Source: Streptomyces californicus
GTDB taxonomy: Bacteria; Actinomycetota; Actinomycetes; Streptomycetales; Streptomycetaceae
Direction: 5' to 3'
NCBI RefSeq assembly: GCF_000717645.1
Contig: NZ_JNZZ01000033.1
Span: 1-60,915, forward strand
Length of the DNA: 60,915 bases
Shown piece by piece: positions 24,229-34,789 of the stretch. Numbering within the stretch: position 1 is the stretch's first letter; each line of letters opens with the position of its first letter. Both the position numbers and the translations under genes were made by a program. The notes beneath the pieces are model-generated. The model was not told the origin of the DNA, did no database searches, and saw only the letters and a program-made list of their open reading frames with translations.

Positions 24229-25279
24229 GGATCGTCTCCTTCCAGAAGTGGCACGCGCTGCCGCGGCCGACCAGCTCGGCGCCGTCCGGCTCGGTCACCG
24301 GGGCGAGCGGCGGAACCTCGGTACGGCAGATGTCCTGTGCCTTGGGGCAGCGGGGGCTGAAGGCGCAGCCCGCGGGGATACGCGTCAGGTTGGGCGGGAG
24401 GCCCTTGATCGCGTACAGCTCCTGGCCCTTCTGGTCCAGGCGCGGGATGGAGTCCAGCAGACCCCTGGTGTACGGGTGGGCCGGGCGGCTGTACAGCTCG
24501 CCGACCGGGGCCGTCTCCACGATCCGCCCCGCGTACATCACGGCGATCTTGTCCGCCACGTCGGCGACGACGCCGAGGTCGTGGGTGATCAGGATCAGAC
24601 CCATGTTGTACTCGCGCTGCAGCTCGGCCAGCAGGTCCATGACCTGGGCCTGCACCGTCACGTCGAGCGCGGTGGTCGGCTCGTCCGCGATGATCAGGTC
24701 CGGCTCCAGGGCCAGCGCCATGGCGATCATGATGCGCTGGCGCATACCGCCGGAGAACTGGTGCGGGTAGTCCGAGATCCGGGCCGCGGCGGCGGGGATC
24801 TTGACCTGGTCCATCAGCTCGATGGCCTTGGCCTTGGCGTCCTTGCGGGACAGGCCCTGGTGGACCCGGAACATCTCGCCGAGCTGGTAGCCGACGGTGA
24901 GGACCGGGTTCAGCGAGGAGAGCGCGTCCTGGAAGATCATCGCGATCTTGCGGCCGCGGATCTTCCGGCGCTCCTCGTTGGACATCTTCAGCATGTCCTG
25001 GCCGCGGAAGAGGATCTCGCCCTGCGTGATCTTCCCGGGCGGCATGTCGAGGATGCCCATGATGGTCTGCGCGGTCACGGACTTGCCGGAGCCGGACTCG
25101 CCCAGCACCGCGAGGGTCTCGCCGGCGCTGACGGTGTAGTTCACACCGTTGACCGCCTTGGCCACACCGTCGCGGGTGTGGAACTCCACGTGCAGGTCAC
25201 GGACGTCGAGCAGTGGACCGTCGCCACTCACGGACTCCCGCGGTGCGGGAACGTGAGCCGTCTTGTCGATGGTGGTCAC
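24221..25279 (-). CDS. Oligopeptide ABC importer ATPase, OppD/DppD type (operon 2)
   Basis: This is a 352-residue ATPase with Walker A GESGSGKSVT, signature FSGGMRQRIMIAMALAL, Walker B LIIADEPTTALD and the Cys-containing C-terminal domain (GCAFSPRCPKAQDIC). GTG 25279 has GGGAGG five bases upstream and gives about 20 polar residues before the ATPase core. The core is nearly identical in pattern to DppD of operon 1, consistent with duplication of the whole operon. Confidence 0.91.
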   Translation of the reverse strand: MTTIDKTAHVPAPRESVSGDGPLLDVRDLHVEFHTRDGVAKAVNGVNYTVSAGETLAVLGESGSGKSVTAQTIMGILDMPPGKITQGEILFRGQDMLKMSNEERRKIRGRKIAMIFQDALSSLNPVLTVGYQLGEMFRVHQGLSRKDAKAKAIELMDQVKIPAAAARISDYPHQFSGGMRQRIMIAMALALEPDLIIADEPTTALDVTVQAQVMDLLAELQREYNMGLILITHDLGVVADVADKIAVMYAGRIVETAPVGELYSRPAHPYTRGLLDSIPRLDQKGQELYAIKGLPPNLTRIPAGCAFSPRCPKAQDICRTEVPPLAPVTEPDGAELVGRGSACHFWKETIHG

Positions 25280-25290
25280 GAACGCCTCCC

Positions 25291-26244
25291 TCAGCGCATC
25301 TTGGGGTCGAGGGCGTTGCGGACCGCATCGCCGAACATCAGGAAGGACAGCACCGTGATCGAGACCATCACCGACGGGATGATCAGGACGTACGGGGCGT
25401 TGCGCAGCTGCGCGGACGCGGCGGACACGTCGATGCCCCAGGAGACCGTCGGCTCGGCGAGGCCGATACCGAGGAAGGACAGCGTGGCCTCGGCGGCGAT
25501 GTAGCCGCCGAGCGCGATGGTGGCGACCACGATCACCGGAGCGATGGCGTTCGGCAGGATGTGCCGCGTCAGGATCCGGGTGGTGGAGGCGCCGAGCGCC
25601 TTGGCGGCGACCACGTAGTCGGCCTGCTTGATCGTGATGACCGAGCCGCGGGCGACACGGGCGATCTGCGTCCAGCCGAGGAAGGACAGCGACAGGATGA
25701 CGACCCAGACCGAGCGCTGCTCGAAGCTGGTCAGGATGACCATGGCGCCGACGATGAAGGGGACGCCGAAGAAGATGTCGGTGACCCGGGACAGGATCGT
25801 GTCGATCCAGCCGCCGAAGTAACCGGCGATCATGCCGATGATCAGGCCGAGCACGGTCACCGCGATGGTGACGACCACGCCGACCATGATGGACGCGCGG
25901 GCGCCGTAGATCAGACGCGCGTAGATGGAGCGGCCCTGGCCGTCGTACCCGAGCCAGTCGGGGGCGAAGAAGTGGCCCCAGTTCGGGTGCTGCAGGTAGT
26001 GCTTGGCCAGGTCGGCGTCGCGGGGCGAGGCGCTGGTGAAGAGGCTCGGGAAGATCGCCATGACGACGAGCAGGAGGATCAGCACCATCGAGATGAGGAA
26101 GAGCGGGTTGCGGCGCAGGTCGTGCCAGGCGTCCGACCAGAGGCTGCGCGGCTTGCCGGGAGCCGGGCCGCTGTCCGTGACCGGCGGTGCGTCGACGGCG
26201 GCGGCCGGAGCGTCGGTGCTCTTGAGTGCGGTGGTGTCAGGCAT
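25291..26244 (-). CDS. Oligopeptide ABC importer permease, OppC/DppC type (operon 2)
   Basis: This is a 317-residue permease with a polar N-terminus, the DppC-type entry SLWSDAWHDLRRNPLF, about six helices and the coupling loop AKALGASTTRILTRHILPNA. It carries a longer extracytoplasmic insertion (LQHPNWGHFFAPDWLGYDGQ) than the operon 1 version. The start overlaps the DppB stop by eight bases, exactly as in operon 1. Confidence 0.91.
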   Translation of the reverse strand: MPDTTALKSTDAPAAAVDAPPVTDSGPAPGKPRSLWSDAWHDLRRNPLFLISMVLILLLVVMAIFPSLFTSASPRDADLAKHYLQHPNWGHFFAPDWLGYDGQGRSIYARLIYGARASIMVGVVVTIAVTVLGLIIGMIAGYFGGWIDTILSRVTDIFFGVPFIVGAMVILTSFEQRSVWVVILSLSFLGWTQIARVARGSVITIKQADYVVAAKALGASTTRILTRHILPNAIAPVIVVATIALGGYIAAEATLSFLGIGLAEPTVSWGIDVSAASAQLRNAPYVLIIPSVMVSITVLSFLMFGDAVRNALDPKMR

Positions 26245-27166
26245 ACCGGATCCTCGGGTCCAGGACCGCGTAGAGCAGGTCGACGAGCAGGCTGCAGACG
26301 AGATAGACGACGACGAGCAGGGTCACGACGCCGACGACGGTGGCTCCCTCACGCTTCTTGAGGGCCTCGAAGACGAGGCTGCCGACGCCCTTGATGTTGA
26401 AGATGCCCTCGGTCACGATCGCGCCGCCCATGAGGGCGCCGATGTCGGTGCCGAGGAAGGTGACGACCGGGATGAGCGAGTTACGCATCAGGTGGACGCC
26501 GATGACCCGGCGGCGCGGCAGGCCCTTGGCGACCGCCGTGCGCATGTAGTCGGCGCGGATGTTCTCGGCGACCGAGGTACGGGTGAGGCGGGCCACGTAC
26601 GCGAGCGACAGGGACGCCAGCACGATGGCCGGCATGATCAGCTCGCCGTTGGTGGGTTCGAGACTCACGTTCGGCTTGGCGATGCCCAGCTCGAACGCGA
26701 CGAAGTACTGCACGAGGAAGCCCAGCACGAAGGACGGCATGGAGATCAGCACCAGCGTCAGACCGAGCAGACCGCGGTCCCGGATGGACTCGGCCTTCAG
26801 GCCGGCGATGATGCCGAGGGAGATTCCGGCGACGACCGTGAAGACGAAGGCGAAGATCGCCAGTCTGACGGTGATCGGGTAGGCCTCGGAGATGACTTCG
26901 GCGACCGGACGCTGCGTTCCGATCTGCTGGCCGAAGTCGCCCTGGAACAGGTTGCCCAGGTAGTTCAGGTACTGCAGCCAGATCGGCTTGTCGAGACCTA
27001 GGCTCGCCTTCATGGCGGCGATCTGCGAAGCGTCTACATGCTGCTCACCGGCAAGCGCTCTGACGGGGTCGCCGGGCAGTGCGTACATCATCAGGAAGAC
27101 CAGCAGGGTCGACCCGAGGAAGACCGGGATCATCTGGAGCAGTCGTCGTGCGACATAGCGCCCCAT
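26237..27166 (-). CDS. Oligopeptide ABC importer permease, OppB/DppB type (operon 2)
   Basis: This is a 309-residue permease starting MGRYVARRLLQMIPVFLGST, with GGAGG upstream of ATG 27166. It has about six helices and the coupling loop TAVAKGLPRRRVIGVHLMRN. The loop after helix 1 reads PGDPVRALAGEQHVDASQIA, the common OppB form, whereas operon 1 has a Cys-containing loop at the same point; this may reflect different peptide handling. It is the second gene of the operon, after a hairpin. Confidence 0.92.
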   Translation of the reverse strand: MGRYVARRLLQMIPVFLGSTLLVFLMMYALPGDPVRALAGEQHVDASQIAAMKASLGLDKPIWLQYLNYLGNLFQGDFGQQIGTQRPVAEVISEAYPITVRLAIFAFVFTVVAGISLGIIAGLKAESIRDRGLLGLTLVLISMPSFVLGFLVQYFVAFELGIAKPNVSLEPTNGELIMPAIVLASLSLAYVARLTRTSVAENIRADYMRTAVAKGLPRRRVIGVHLMRNSLIPVVTFLGTDIGALMGGAIVTEGIFNIKGVGSLVFEALKKREGATVVGVVTLLVVVYLVCSLLVDLLYAVLDPRIRYA

Positions 27167-27192
27167 GGGTGCCTCCGTGTGGGGATAACTGC

Positions 27193-27232
27193 GGCGCGGG
27201 GGCCGCCTCTTCGCAGAGACGACCCCCGCGCC
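27193..27232 (-). terminator. Hairpin between binding-protein and permease genes (operon 2)
   Basis: A 10-bp perfect stem (ggcgcggggg / cccccgcgcc) encloses a 20-base loop that has its own small stem (ctct/agag). It lies in the 128-base gap after the binding-protein stop at 27295, in the same position as the hairpin of operon 1 but with a different sequence. Confidence 0.68.
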
Positions 27233-27294
27233 TCCGACCGCACTGAGGGGCAGTACGGCCGGATGACGGCCAGTTGGGGAATGACCCGCAGGCG

Positions 27295-28911
27295 TTACTT
27301 GGTGGTGACGCCGGTCAGTTCGAGGTCACCGTGGAAGTCGACCTTGACGTTGTCGACGTTCTTGCCGTGGCCGCCGTTGATGGCGTAGTACCAGAGCGGA
27401 ATGGCCGGCATCTTCTCGACCAGCTTCTTCTCGACCTCCTGGTAGGCGGCGACGGACTCCTCCAGCGAGTCGGCCTTGTCGCCCTTGGCCATCAGCGCGT
27501 CGACCTCCTTGTCGTTGAAGCGACCGTTGTTCGACTCCGCCTTGGAGTGGTAGAGCTCCTTGAGGAAGTTCACGTTGACGGGGTAGTCGGCCACCCAGCC
27601 ACCGCGGTAGAAGCCCTTGACCTCGTCGTTGTCACGCGCTTCGAGGTCGGTCGGGAAGTCCGGCTTGGCGTCGCCGGTGCACTCGACCCCGGTGGCGTTG
27701 CGGATGGACTCGCAGACAGCGGTCACCCACTCCTTGTGCCCACCGTCGGCGTTGTACTGGATGGTGAACTTGTTCTCCGGGACACCGCCGCCGGCCTTGA
27801 TGAGCTCCTTGGCCTTGGCCGGGTTGTACTTCAGGATGTCCGAGTCGAGCGTCTGGTTGCCCTTGACCTGCGGGGGCGTGAAGCTCGTCGCCGGGATGCG
27901 GGTGCCGTTCAGGACGGTCTTCGTGATCGTGTCACGGTCGATCGCCATGGACAGACCCTGGAGGACCTTGGGGTCGATGTCCTTGAACGACTTCGAGTAG
28001 AACGCCGGCACCAGCGTCTGGATCGCGGCGTACGGCTGGTCGATCGCACCGTCACCGAGGTCCGTCTTGTACTTCGGGAGGTCACGCGGGCCGACCTGGC
28101 GGATCATGTCCAGGTTGCCGGAGATGACGTCCTGGTACGCGGCCTCGACGGTCGAGTAGTTCTTGAACTGGATGCCCTTGTTGGCAGCCTTGTTCGGACC
28201 CTGGTACTCGGGCCAGGCCCTGACCTGGATGAGCTTCTTGTGGGTCCACTTCTCGAACGTGTACGGGCCGTTGCCGATCGGCTTCTGGCCGAACGCCTTC
28301 GGGTCGTCGTAGAAGACCTTGGGCAGCGGCGCGAAGGTCGCGTAGCCGAGCTTGTAGTTGAAGTACGGGACCTTGTCGGTCAGCTCGATCGTGAAGGTGG
28401 TGTCGTCCACGGCCTTCAGACCGGACATCTTGTCGCTCTTCGGGTCACCCTTCTCCGGGTGGACGTCCGCGTAGCCCTTGATGTCGGAGAACCAGAACGC
28501 GTTCTGCTGGGCGTTCTTGACGTTGGCGTACCAGTTCCACGCGTCGATGTACGACTGCGCGGTCACGGCCTCGCCGTTGTGGAACTTCCAGCCGGCCTTG
28601 AGCTTGACGGTCCAGGTCTTGGAGTCCTCGGTCTCGACGGACTCGGCGTTCGTGAGAACGATCTCGCCCTTGTCGTCGAAGTCCAGCAGCTGTGTGAACA
28701 GCGACTGGATGACGTAGGAGCCGTTGCTCTCGTTCGTGTCGGCCGGCATCAGAGGCTTCTGGGGCTCACCGACGTCGATCGAGACGTATCCGGCGGGCTG
28801 GCCCGACGTGTTCTTCTTGCCACCGTCGCTGTCGCCACCGCCACAGGCAGTCGCGGCCAGGGCGATGACGGCCGCTCCCGCGACCCACTTGGCGCTCTTG
28901 GCACCGCGCAT
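27295..28911 (-). CDS. Oligopeptide-binding lipoprotein, SBP family 5 (operon 2, candidate BldKB)
   Basis: This is a 538-residue binding lipoprotein. The signal peptide MRGAKSAKWVAGAAVIALAATAC ends in a lipobox, and the body has the family 5 pattern (PLMPADTNESNGSYVIQSLF, WTVKLKAGWKFHNGEAVTAQ, IGNGPYTFEKWTHK). AGGAGG lies six bases upstream of ATG 28911. The gene heads operon 2 and is the one closest to typA. From memory, the bldK operon of S. coelicolor lies next to a typA-like gene and is followed by a second oligopeptide operon and then mshB, so this operon is my best candidate for bldK. The published bldK gene order starts with a permease, which differs, so I give no symbol. Confidence 0.92.
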   Translation of the reverse strand: MRGAKSAKWVAGAAVIALAATACGGGDSDGGKKNTSGQPAGYVSIDVGEPQKPLMPADTNESNGSYVIQSLFTQLLDFDDKGEIVLTNAESVETEDSKTWTVKLKAGWKFHNGEAVTAQSYIDAWNWYANVKNAQQNAFWFSDIKGYADVHPEKGDPKSDKMSGLKAVDDTTFTIELTDKVPYFNYKLGYATFAPLPKVFYDDPKAFGQKPIGNGPYTFEKWTHKKLIQVRAWPEYQGPNKAANKGIQFKNYSTVEAAYQDVISGNLDMIRQVGPRDLPKYKTDLGDGAIDQPYAAIQTLVPAFYSKSFKDIDPKVLQGLSMAIDRDTITKTVLNGTRIPATSFTPPQVKGNQTLDSDILKYNPAKAKELIKAGGGVPENKFTIQYNADGGHKEWVTAVCESIRNATGVECTGDAKPDFPTDLEARDNDEVKGFYRGGWVADYPVNVNFLKELYHSKAESNNGRFNDKEVDALMAKGDKADSLEESVAAYQEVEKKLVEKMPAIPLWYYAINGGHGKNVDNVKVDFHGDLELTGVTTK

Positions 28912-29052
28912 GGGTTTCCTCCTCATGAGTCCACTTTTGACTACAAGAAGGGCACTGGAGAGATTCACCGACACCCCTGACGGTGATCGTTCAGTGCCCC
29001 GAGTGTGCTCGTGAGTCGGCACTCCCCACAGTGCGTGACCCATTGACCCGAG

Positions 29053-29091
29053 CTCAATGGAGCCAACTATTGAGTACGACCGGGCTGTAAA
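29053..29091 (-). promoter_or_regulatory. Candidate promoter and operator of oligopeptide operon 2
   Basis: On the minus strand, TTTACA (29091-29086) and TAGTTG (29069-29064) are spaced by 16 bases and could be -35 and -10 boxes, giving a leader of about 145 bases. An inverted repeat ctcaat-N10-attgag (29053-29074) covers the -10 and start point, so a repressor could bind there. The 9-mer agctcaatg at 29051 also occurs upstream of operon 1 (22947-22955). The surrounding 28912-29110 is unusually AT-rich for this genome. Confidence 0.4.
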
Positions 29092-29252
29092 CCACACTTA
29101 AAGGGTCTCGGTTTGACAACATCAGACCGGCCCGTGTGCCCGAAATCCGGACAAAGCGATCCCAGACAGACACGCCCGAAACGGACTGTTAACACATGTT
29201 CCGGAGAGCGACCCCCGATATCCGGACACCGCGGTCAGGAAAAACGATTGAC

Positions 29253-29295
29253 GAAGGCCCGGCCCTCCACAGTCTCCGTGGCGGGCCGGGCCTTC
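29253..29295 (-). terminator. Hairpin with T-run on the minus strand
   Basis: Arms 29253-29270 and 29278-29295 pair over 18 positions with one mismatch. On the minus strand the stem is followed within a dozen bases by a TTTTT stretch (plus-strand aaaaa at 29240-29244). It lies 320 bases beyond typA, after typA's own hairpin, so it either insulates the oligopeptide operon promoter or ends an unrecognised transcript. Confidence 0.7.
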
Positions 29296-29557
29296 TGTCA
29301 ATGCCTGGGCTGACACACCGTCCGATGAGGTGACGGTACGCACGGAGACCTTCGCATACGGAGCGTACGGCTCCGGCGCCGGGCCGAACGGGGCGAAGCG
29401 GGTGAACCCGCCCTCCGGGGCTCCCAGGGGCCCTCACGGGGCCGCCGGGACGCCGTCCGCGGGGCGGCCGCAGGGCGGGGGCGCCGGGGCCGCACGGGAT
29501 GCCCGGCACCGTATGCCGACGCGTCCGGCACCGCACAGGGCGCCCGGCACCGCACGG
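29296..29557. other. Non-coding stretch between two terminators
   Basis: I see no convincing gene in this stretch. Frames through it are Pro/Arg-rich and have no homologue-like motifs. It contains three imperfect copies of ccggcaccg with surrounding similarity (29503-29550). A small RNA is possible because hairpins bound it on both sides, but there is no direct sign of one. Confidence 0.4.
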
Positions 29558-29592
29558 GAGCCCGCGCCCCGTCGAACGCGGGGCGCGGGCTC
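29558..29592 (-). terminator. typA terminator
   Basis: A 13-bp perfect stem (gagcccgcgcccc / ggggcgcgggctc) with a 9-base loop starts 25 bases after the typA stop. Confidence 0.8.
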
Positions 29593-29616
29593 AGGTACCG
29601 CTCACGGCGGGAAGGG

Positions 29617-31491
<1,875 letters not shown>

Positions 31492-31650
31492 GGGTGGCTT
31501 GAGCTTCTCTCGGATCGTGGGATCAGGCGTCTCAGTCGGTCTTCGAGTCCTCGTACGCCCGCCGGGCGGCACGCCACGGCTCGTCCCATGGTACGGGCCC
31601 GGGGCCCACCGGGCTTCCCGGGCTGATCCGCGGAAGCGGTCTTCCCGTGT

Positions 31651-31678
31651 GATTCACACGATATTCAGCCGGTGTCAA
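31651..31678 (-). promoter_or_regulatory. Candidate typA promoter
   Basis: Read on the minus strand, TTGACA (31678-31673) and TGAATC (31656-31651) are separated by 16 bases, a fair fit to a housekeeping HrdB-type promoter, about 155 bases upstream of the ATG. The 367-base gap 31492-31858 holds no gene that I can see. Confidence 0.45.
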
Positions 31679-31780
31679 ACAACTGTCGGGCCATCGAAGT
31701 GGCCGAAAAACGCGGGCGGAGCTGTGGGGGGTGAGGAGCGGTGACGCGATGAACGGCCCGGGTCAGGGCAGACACCACAC

Positions 31781-31805
31781 TGCCCGCCGGCGGAACCGGC
31801 GGGCA
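31781..31805 (-). terminator. Terminator after the family 5 lipoprotein gene
   Basis: A 10-bp perfect stem (tgcccgccgg / ccggcgggca) with the loop cggaa lies 54 bases after the stop at 31859. Confidence 0.7.
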
Positions 31806-31858
31806 AGGGTTTTGAGGGGTACTTGAGCTTCGCGGGGTGCGGGTGTGGTAGTTGGCCG

Positions 31859-34297
31859 CTACTTCTTGCGGTCTGCGGAGGAACCGGCGGCTTGGCGGTT
31901 CTTGAACCCGATGTCCTGGTAGCGGGGGGCCGCGAACCCGAACGCCCCGACGTTCGCGAGCTTCTTGTCGACGGCGACGAGCTGCGGACGCTGGTAGAGC
32001 GGGATCGAACCGGCGGCGGCCCAGATCCGGGCGTCGGCCTGCTTCATCAGGTCCCGCGCGGCCTTCTCGTCCAGTTCCCCGGCGGCGCGGTCGAAGAGCT
32101 GGTCGATGTGGTCGGTGCCGACCCGGGTGTAGTTCTGCTCGACCAGGAGCGATCCGTCGGTGGCGGGCTCGGGCTTGGCGTAGATGGGGCGGCCGTCGGT
32201 GGCCGGGTAGGCGGAGGCGGGCCACGAGTAGAGCGCCAGGTCGTAGACGCCGGAGGCGATGTGGTCCTTGAAGTAGCTCTCGTCGGGGACCTTGGTGATC
32301 TCGGTGCCGATGCCGATCTTCTCCAGCATCGCCGCGATCTTGTCCCCGACGGTGCGCAGCGACTGGGAGCCCGGCCCGGAGGGGAGCACGAAGCGCAGGG
32401 TCAGCGCCTTGCCGTCCTTGCCGAGCTGCCCCTTGGCCGCGGCGGGCGCGGGGGCGGGGGTGCCGGCGGGGGCGTACGCGCCGGCGGCTCCGCCGGGCTG
32501 CTTGTCCTGGGCGGCGACGGCCCCGTCCTCGCCGAGGACGGCGGCGGCCTGGCGGAGCAGCGCGGCGCTCTGGAAGGCGGCGTGCCGGGCGGGGGCGAGG
32601 GCGGGAACGGCGGACGTGCCGGTGGCGGCGGGGGCGTGCGCGGCGGGCTTGTCGTCCTCGCCGACGATGTAGAGGCCCTCGTCGCGGGAGGCGGCGGAGT
32701 CCTCCTCGTCGCGGGACGCCTTGTCGGCCTTGCCCTCGTCCTTCTCGGCGTCCTTGTCGGTCTTCTCCGCGTCCTTGTCCGCGTCCTTGTCGGTCTTCTC
32801 GGCGTCCTTCTTCTCGGCGCCCCCGGTGGTCTTCTTCTCCTCGCCGGTGTCCGCGTCGGCGCCGTCCTCGCCCGCCTTCTCGCCCTTCTTCTCCGCCTCG
32901 CTGCCGGCCTTGGTGTCCTTGGGCTGCTGGAGCGCGCCGCCCCGGGTCCAGCCCGCGTCGGCCAGCAGGGCGCGCGCTTCCTTCTCGTTCTGCTCGCCGA
33001 GCGCGCCGCTGCCGTCCGCGTAGCCGGGCTGCCCCGCGAGGGCGAGGTGGCTGCCGAGCGGCTTCGCCGGGAGCCCCAGCGGGCCCAGCACCGTCCGCGC
33101 CAGCTCCTCGCGGTCCAGGGCGCGGGCCACCGCGCGGCGGACCCGGTCGTCGGCCAGCGGTCCTGACTCGCCGTTCAGTGCGAGCTGGGTGTAGGCGGGC
33201 TCCAGGGACTTGCGCACGGCGAAGTCGCGCAGCGCCTTCTGCTCGGCGGCGTACGCGAGGACGGCCTTGCGGTTCTTCGCCCGCGCGGCCTGCTCGGCCT
33301 CGGCGGCCTTCTCGTCGCTGCCGTGCGCCACGGCGTACGAGTACAGGGCGGCGGCGGGCGAGACGTCGGCGCCGGGGCCGTGCGTGAGCGGCTGGCCGTC
33401 GCCGCCCCGGTCGCGGCGGGCGAGCGTGATGCGGTCGGCCGTGGACGGGTCGACGTCGGCGACGTCCACCGTGCCGTCCGTGAGGGCCTTCGTACGGTCC
33501 TTCGGGGCGACCGCCCGGAAGACGAGGGTGTCGAGCTTGGCCTTGTCGCCCCACCAGCGCGGGTTGCGGGCGAGGGTGACCGTGCCGTCGGCCTTGCTGA
33601 CGCCGCGCAGCACAAACGGCCCGGCGGTGTTCTTGAGGGTGGTGCGCGCGCCGTCGTTGAAGGTCTCCGGGGAGCCGGTGATCTCCTTCGGGTACAGCGG
33701 CGAGAACAGCGAGCGCCAGTCGCCGTACGGCTTGGAGAAGGTGACCCGCACCTGGAGGTCGTCCGCGCCGCGTTCGATCTTCTCGATCCGCTCGTAGCCG
33801 GAGTTGCGGGCGGTCCAGAACGCGGAGTCCTTGCCCCGCAGGGCCCGCCACTGGGCGACGAAGTCGGGGGCCCCGATCTCGCGGCCGTCGCTCCACACCG
33901 CCTGCTGGTTGAGCTTGTAGAGCACGACCTGCTTCGGCTCGCGTTCGATGACCTTCGCGGACTCCAGGTAGTCCGGGTTGAGCCGCGGCTGCCCGGCCTT
34001 GTCCATCGGGAAGAGCGTGGGGAGCAGGGCTTCGGTGACCCGGGTGGTGGCGCTGTCCGCGTCCGCCTGGAAGGCGTTGAAGGTGGCGGGGAGCGCGTCG
34101 ATCGCCCAGTTCACCGTGGACCCGTCGGCGACCGCCTGGCGCGCGGTGGGCGCGATGTCCTGGGCCACCCCCCGGGGGGCCTCCTCGTCGCCGGAGCTGC
34201 ACCCCGCCAGCACCGGGATCGTGAGGACCCCCGTCGTGAGGAGCGCGAGCGTGCGGCGCTTGCGAACCGTCCCGCGCGGGACGCCGACGTGGGACAT
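31859..34297 (-). CDS. Family 5 substrate-binding lipoprotein (LpqW-like) with large low-complexity insert
   Basis: This is an 812-residue secreted lipoprotein. The start is ATG 34297 after GGAGGTAA. The signal peptide has a basic start (VRKRRTLALLTTG) and the lipobox VLAGC. Residues about 35-450 form the first part of an SBP family 5 fold (VNWAIDALPATFNAFQADAD, AVWSDGREIGAPDFV). Residues about 452-620 are an insert of Lys/Glu/Asp repeats (AEKTDKDADKDAEKTDKDAE) followed by Ala/Pro-rich sequence. The fold resumes at LTLRFVLPSGPGSQSLRTVG and ends with the usual YQRPQLVAVDKKLANVG. There are no permease or ATPase genes beside it. In mycobacteria the distantly similar LpqW works in envelope glycolipid synthesis, so a non-transport role is possible. 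Confidence 0.82.
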   Translation of the reverse strand: MSHVGVPRGTVRKRRTLALLTTGVLTIPVLAGCSSGDEEAPRGVAQDIAPTARQAVADGSTVNWAIDALPATFNAFQADADSATTRVTEALLPTLFPMDKAGQPRLNPDYLESAKVIEREPKQVVLYKLNQQAVWSDGREIGAPDFVAQWRALRGKDSAFWTARNSGYERIEKIERGADDLQVRVTFSKPYGDWRSLFSPLYPKEITGSPETFNDGARTTLKNTAGPFVLRGVSKADGTVTLARNPRWWGDKAKLDTLVFRAVAPKDRTKALTDGTVDVADVDPSTADRITLARRDRGGDGQPLTHGPGADVSPAAALYSYAVAHGSDEKAAEAEQAARAKNRKAVLAYAAEQKALRDFAVRKSLEPAYTQLALNGESGPLADDRVRRAVARALDREELARTVLGPLGLPAKPLGSHLALAGQPGYADGSGALGEQNEKEARALLADAGWTRGGALQQPKDTKAGSEAEKKGEKAGEDGADADTGEEKKTTGGAEKKDAEKTDKDADKDAEKTDKDAEKDEGKADKASRDEEDSAASRDEGLYIVGEDDKPAAHAPAATGTSAVPALAPARHAAFQSAALLRQAAAVLGEDGAVAAQDKQPGGAAGAYAPAGTPAPAPAAAKGQLGKDGKALTLRFVLPSGPGSQSLRTVGDKIAAMLEKIGIGTEITKVPDESYFKDHIASGVYDLALYSWPASAYPATDGRPIYAKPEPATDGSLLVEQNYTRVGTDHIDQLFDRAAGELDEKAARDLMKQADARIWAAAGSIPLYQRPQLVAVDKKLANVGAFGFAAPRYQDIGFKNRQAAGSSADRKK

Positions 34298-34789
34298 GGC
34301 TGTTACCTCCGGGGCCGGCCCGGACCACCCCGTACCGGAATGGACCGGATAGTGCGTATGTGGTGGCATTTGCAGTTGATCACACTGATTCCTCCGCCCA
34401 CTGAAAACGCCCCCTCGCGCGAGGGGGCGCAGACACGGCGGGCCGGGGCCGCAAGCTCACCCGCCCGGAGGAACGTTCCGCCGGGCCGCCCCCGCACGGG
34501 AACGCCGACCGGCTGTCAGCCGGGCACGGTGGCGGAGGGCGGGTGCCGACGACCCGCGCGGTGGGAGGCGGAGGGAACGCCGTACTCCTTCTCGAACTGC
34601 TCCGGGGCTGCGTCATGGACGCGCCGGGCGTCCGAGGGGGAGGAACCACCATCGGACGAGGGGGACGCCCGCCTGTGCGCATGGGCGAGTGGGGCCCCGG
34701 GCCGGGGTGCTACGCCTTCCGGCCGCGTCACGGCGCCTCCACGCTCATGGCGAGCCCGTGGGGCGGGGCACTCCGTGCGACGCCCCGGA
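34298..34789. other. 492-base intergenic stretch without a supported gene
   Basis: It lies between the lipoprotein gene start and the protease gene stop, both on the minus strand. It contains a hairpin with a T-run at 34408-34429 and the AT-rich upstream region of the lipoprotein gene (34330-34400). Open frames here (for example minus 34516-34731) have neither a ribosome site nor recognisable motifs. Confidence 0.5.
34408..34429 (-). terminator. Terminator with T-run upstream of the lipoprotein gene
   Basis: cgccccctcg and cgagggggcg are complementary around cg, and on the minus strand the stem is followed directly by TTTT. It would stop read-through from the protease gene before the lipoprotein promoter. 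Confidence 0.65.

Noticed and set aside
34516..34731. Small minus-strand frame in the protease-lipoprotein gap
   Set aside because: No ribosome site, no family-like pattern, and Pro/Arg-rich composition typical of chance frames at this GC content.
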